Source: Pseudomonadota bacterium (lineage in GTDB: Bacteria; Bdellovibrionota_B; Oligoflexia; Oligoflexales; CAIYRB01). From it: a stretch of DNA of 34,921 nucleotides. Numbering within the stretch: position 1 is the first letter of the stretch; each line of letters opens with the position of its first letter. The notes beneath the pieces were generated by a model. The model worked only from the letters and a program-made list of their open reading frames with translations. It made no database searches and was not told the DNA's origin. The stretch covers positions 1 through 34,921 of the forward strand of contig JAPLFY010000095.1 of assembly GCA_026390435.1 (NCBI GenBank), given 5' to 3'. Positions 34,809 to 34,921 of this stretch are shown here, piece after piece. The position numbers and the translations under genes were made by a program.

Positions 34809-34921
34809 ATGAAGTTAAAACACTCGCTGCTAAGACCCACTTTAGACGTCGTCTTCAAGATGCTTTTTGCGCGTAAGCGTGGGCGCAGCGCTCTCATCAG
34901 TCTGCTAAACGAAATATTAAA
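34809..34921 (+). CDS. Rpn-family PD-(D/E)XK nuclease/transposase (5' part)
   Basis: The first 37 codons of a gene cut by the window edge. The start LLRPTLDVVFKMLFARKRGRSALISLLNEIL matches the N-terminal signature of Rpn-type recombination-promoting nucleases (form L-P-x-D-x-x-F-K-x-L-F, then LxxFLNAIL). Full-length members are about 250-330 residues. They have been linked to DNA cleavage, horizontal transfer and defence. AGGA lies about 8 bases before the ATG. The catalytic residues are outside the window. Confidence 0.7.
   Translation, partial: MKLKHSLLRPTLDVVFKMLFARKRGRSALISLLNEIL

Overview
The window looks like a chromosomal segment from a Gram-negative bacterium of the old deltaproteobacterial/Bdellovibrionota (Oligoflexia-like) neighbourhood. 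This is inference, from a secreted tail-fibre-like repeat protein of a kind common there, an EF-G of the AHIDSGKT (mitochondrial EF-G1/spd-like) subtype, a complete Bat operon and a CruF/CruG carotenoid gene pair. No rRNA, tRNA or CRISPR array was seen.

Layout. 58-5895 (-): a 1945-residue secreted repeat protein with 753-bp internal repeats and an odd C-terminus that coincides with a three-way-junction-like DNA structure. 6082-8276: an accessory stretch with a frameshifted small gene and a type IV abortive-infection pair (abiEi-abiEii), the toxin also frameshifted. 8319-10726: a ~2.4-kb mobile island bounded by two copies of the last codons of groEL. It carries a mobile mystery protein A/B pair (HTH + Fic) and the remnant of a tyrosine recombinase. 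10700-12742 (-): groES-groEL. 12972-15650: two TPR-type genes and an LplT-like lysophospholipid transporter.

15910-24651 (+) is one tightly packed run: moxR, DUF58, a DUF4381-like gene, batA, fused batB-batC, batD, batE, then pyrE. Most joints overlap by a few bases. The MoxR ATPase, two membrane VWA proteins and TPR/SH3 periplasmic partners are expected to form one envelope-associated complex. 24694-27444 (+): cruF, a PlsC-type acyltransferase and a CruG-type glycosyltransferase, the last two overlapping. Together they suggest hydroxylated, glycosylated and possibly acylated carotenoids. 27524-31144: a periplasmic TPR protein, an SDR lacking the catalytic tyrosine, an outer-membrane-like protein with a small membrane protein, and a small hypothetical gene. 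31217-33319 (-): fusA with a strong terminator and a palindromic leader. 33531-34604 (+): a single-pass membrane protein. A PD-(D/E)XK (Rpn-type) nuclease gene runs off the right edge.

The most unusual part is 6.0-10.7 kb. Two toxin-antitoxin-like modules sit side by side, and one of them rides on an element that used the GGM-tail codons of groEL as its integration site and supplied a replacement groEL 3' end.
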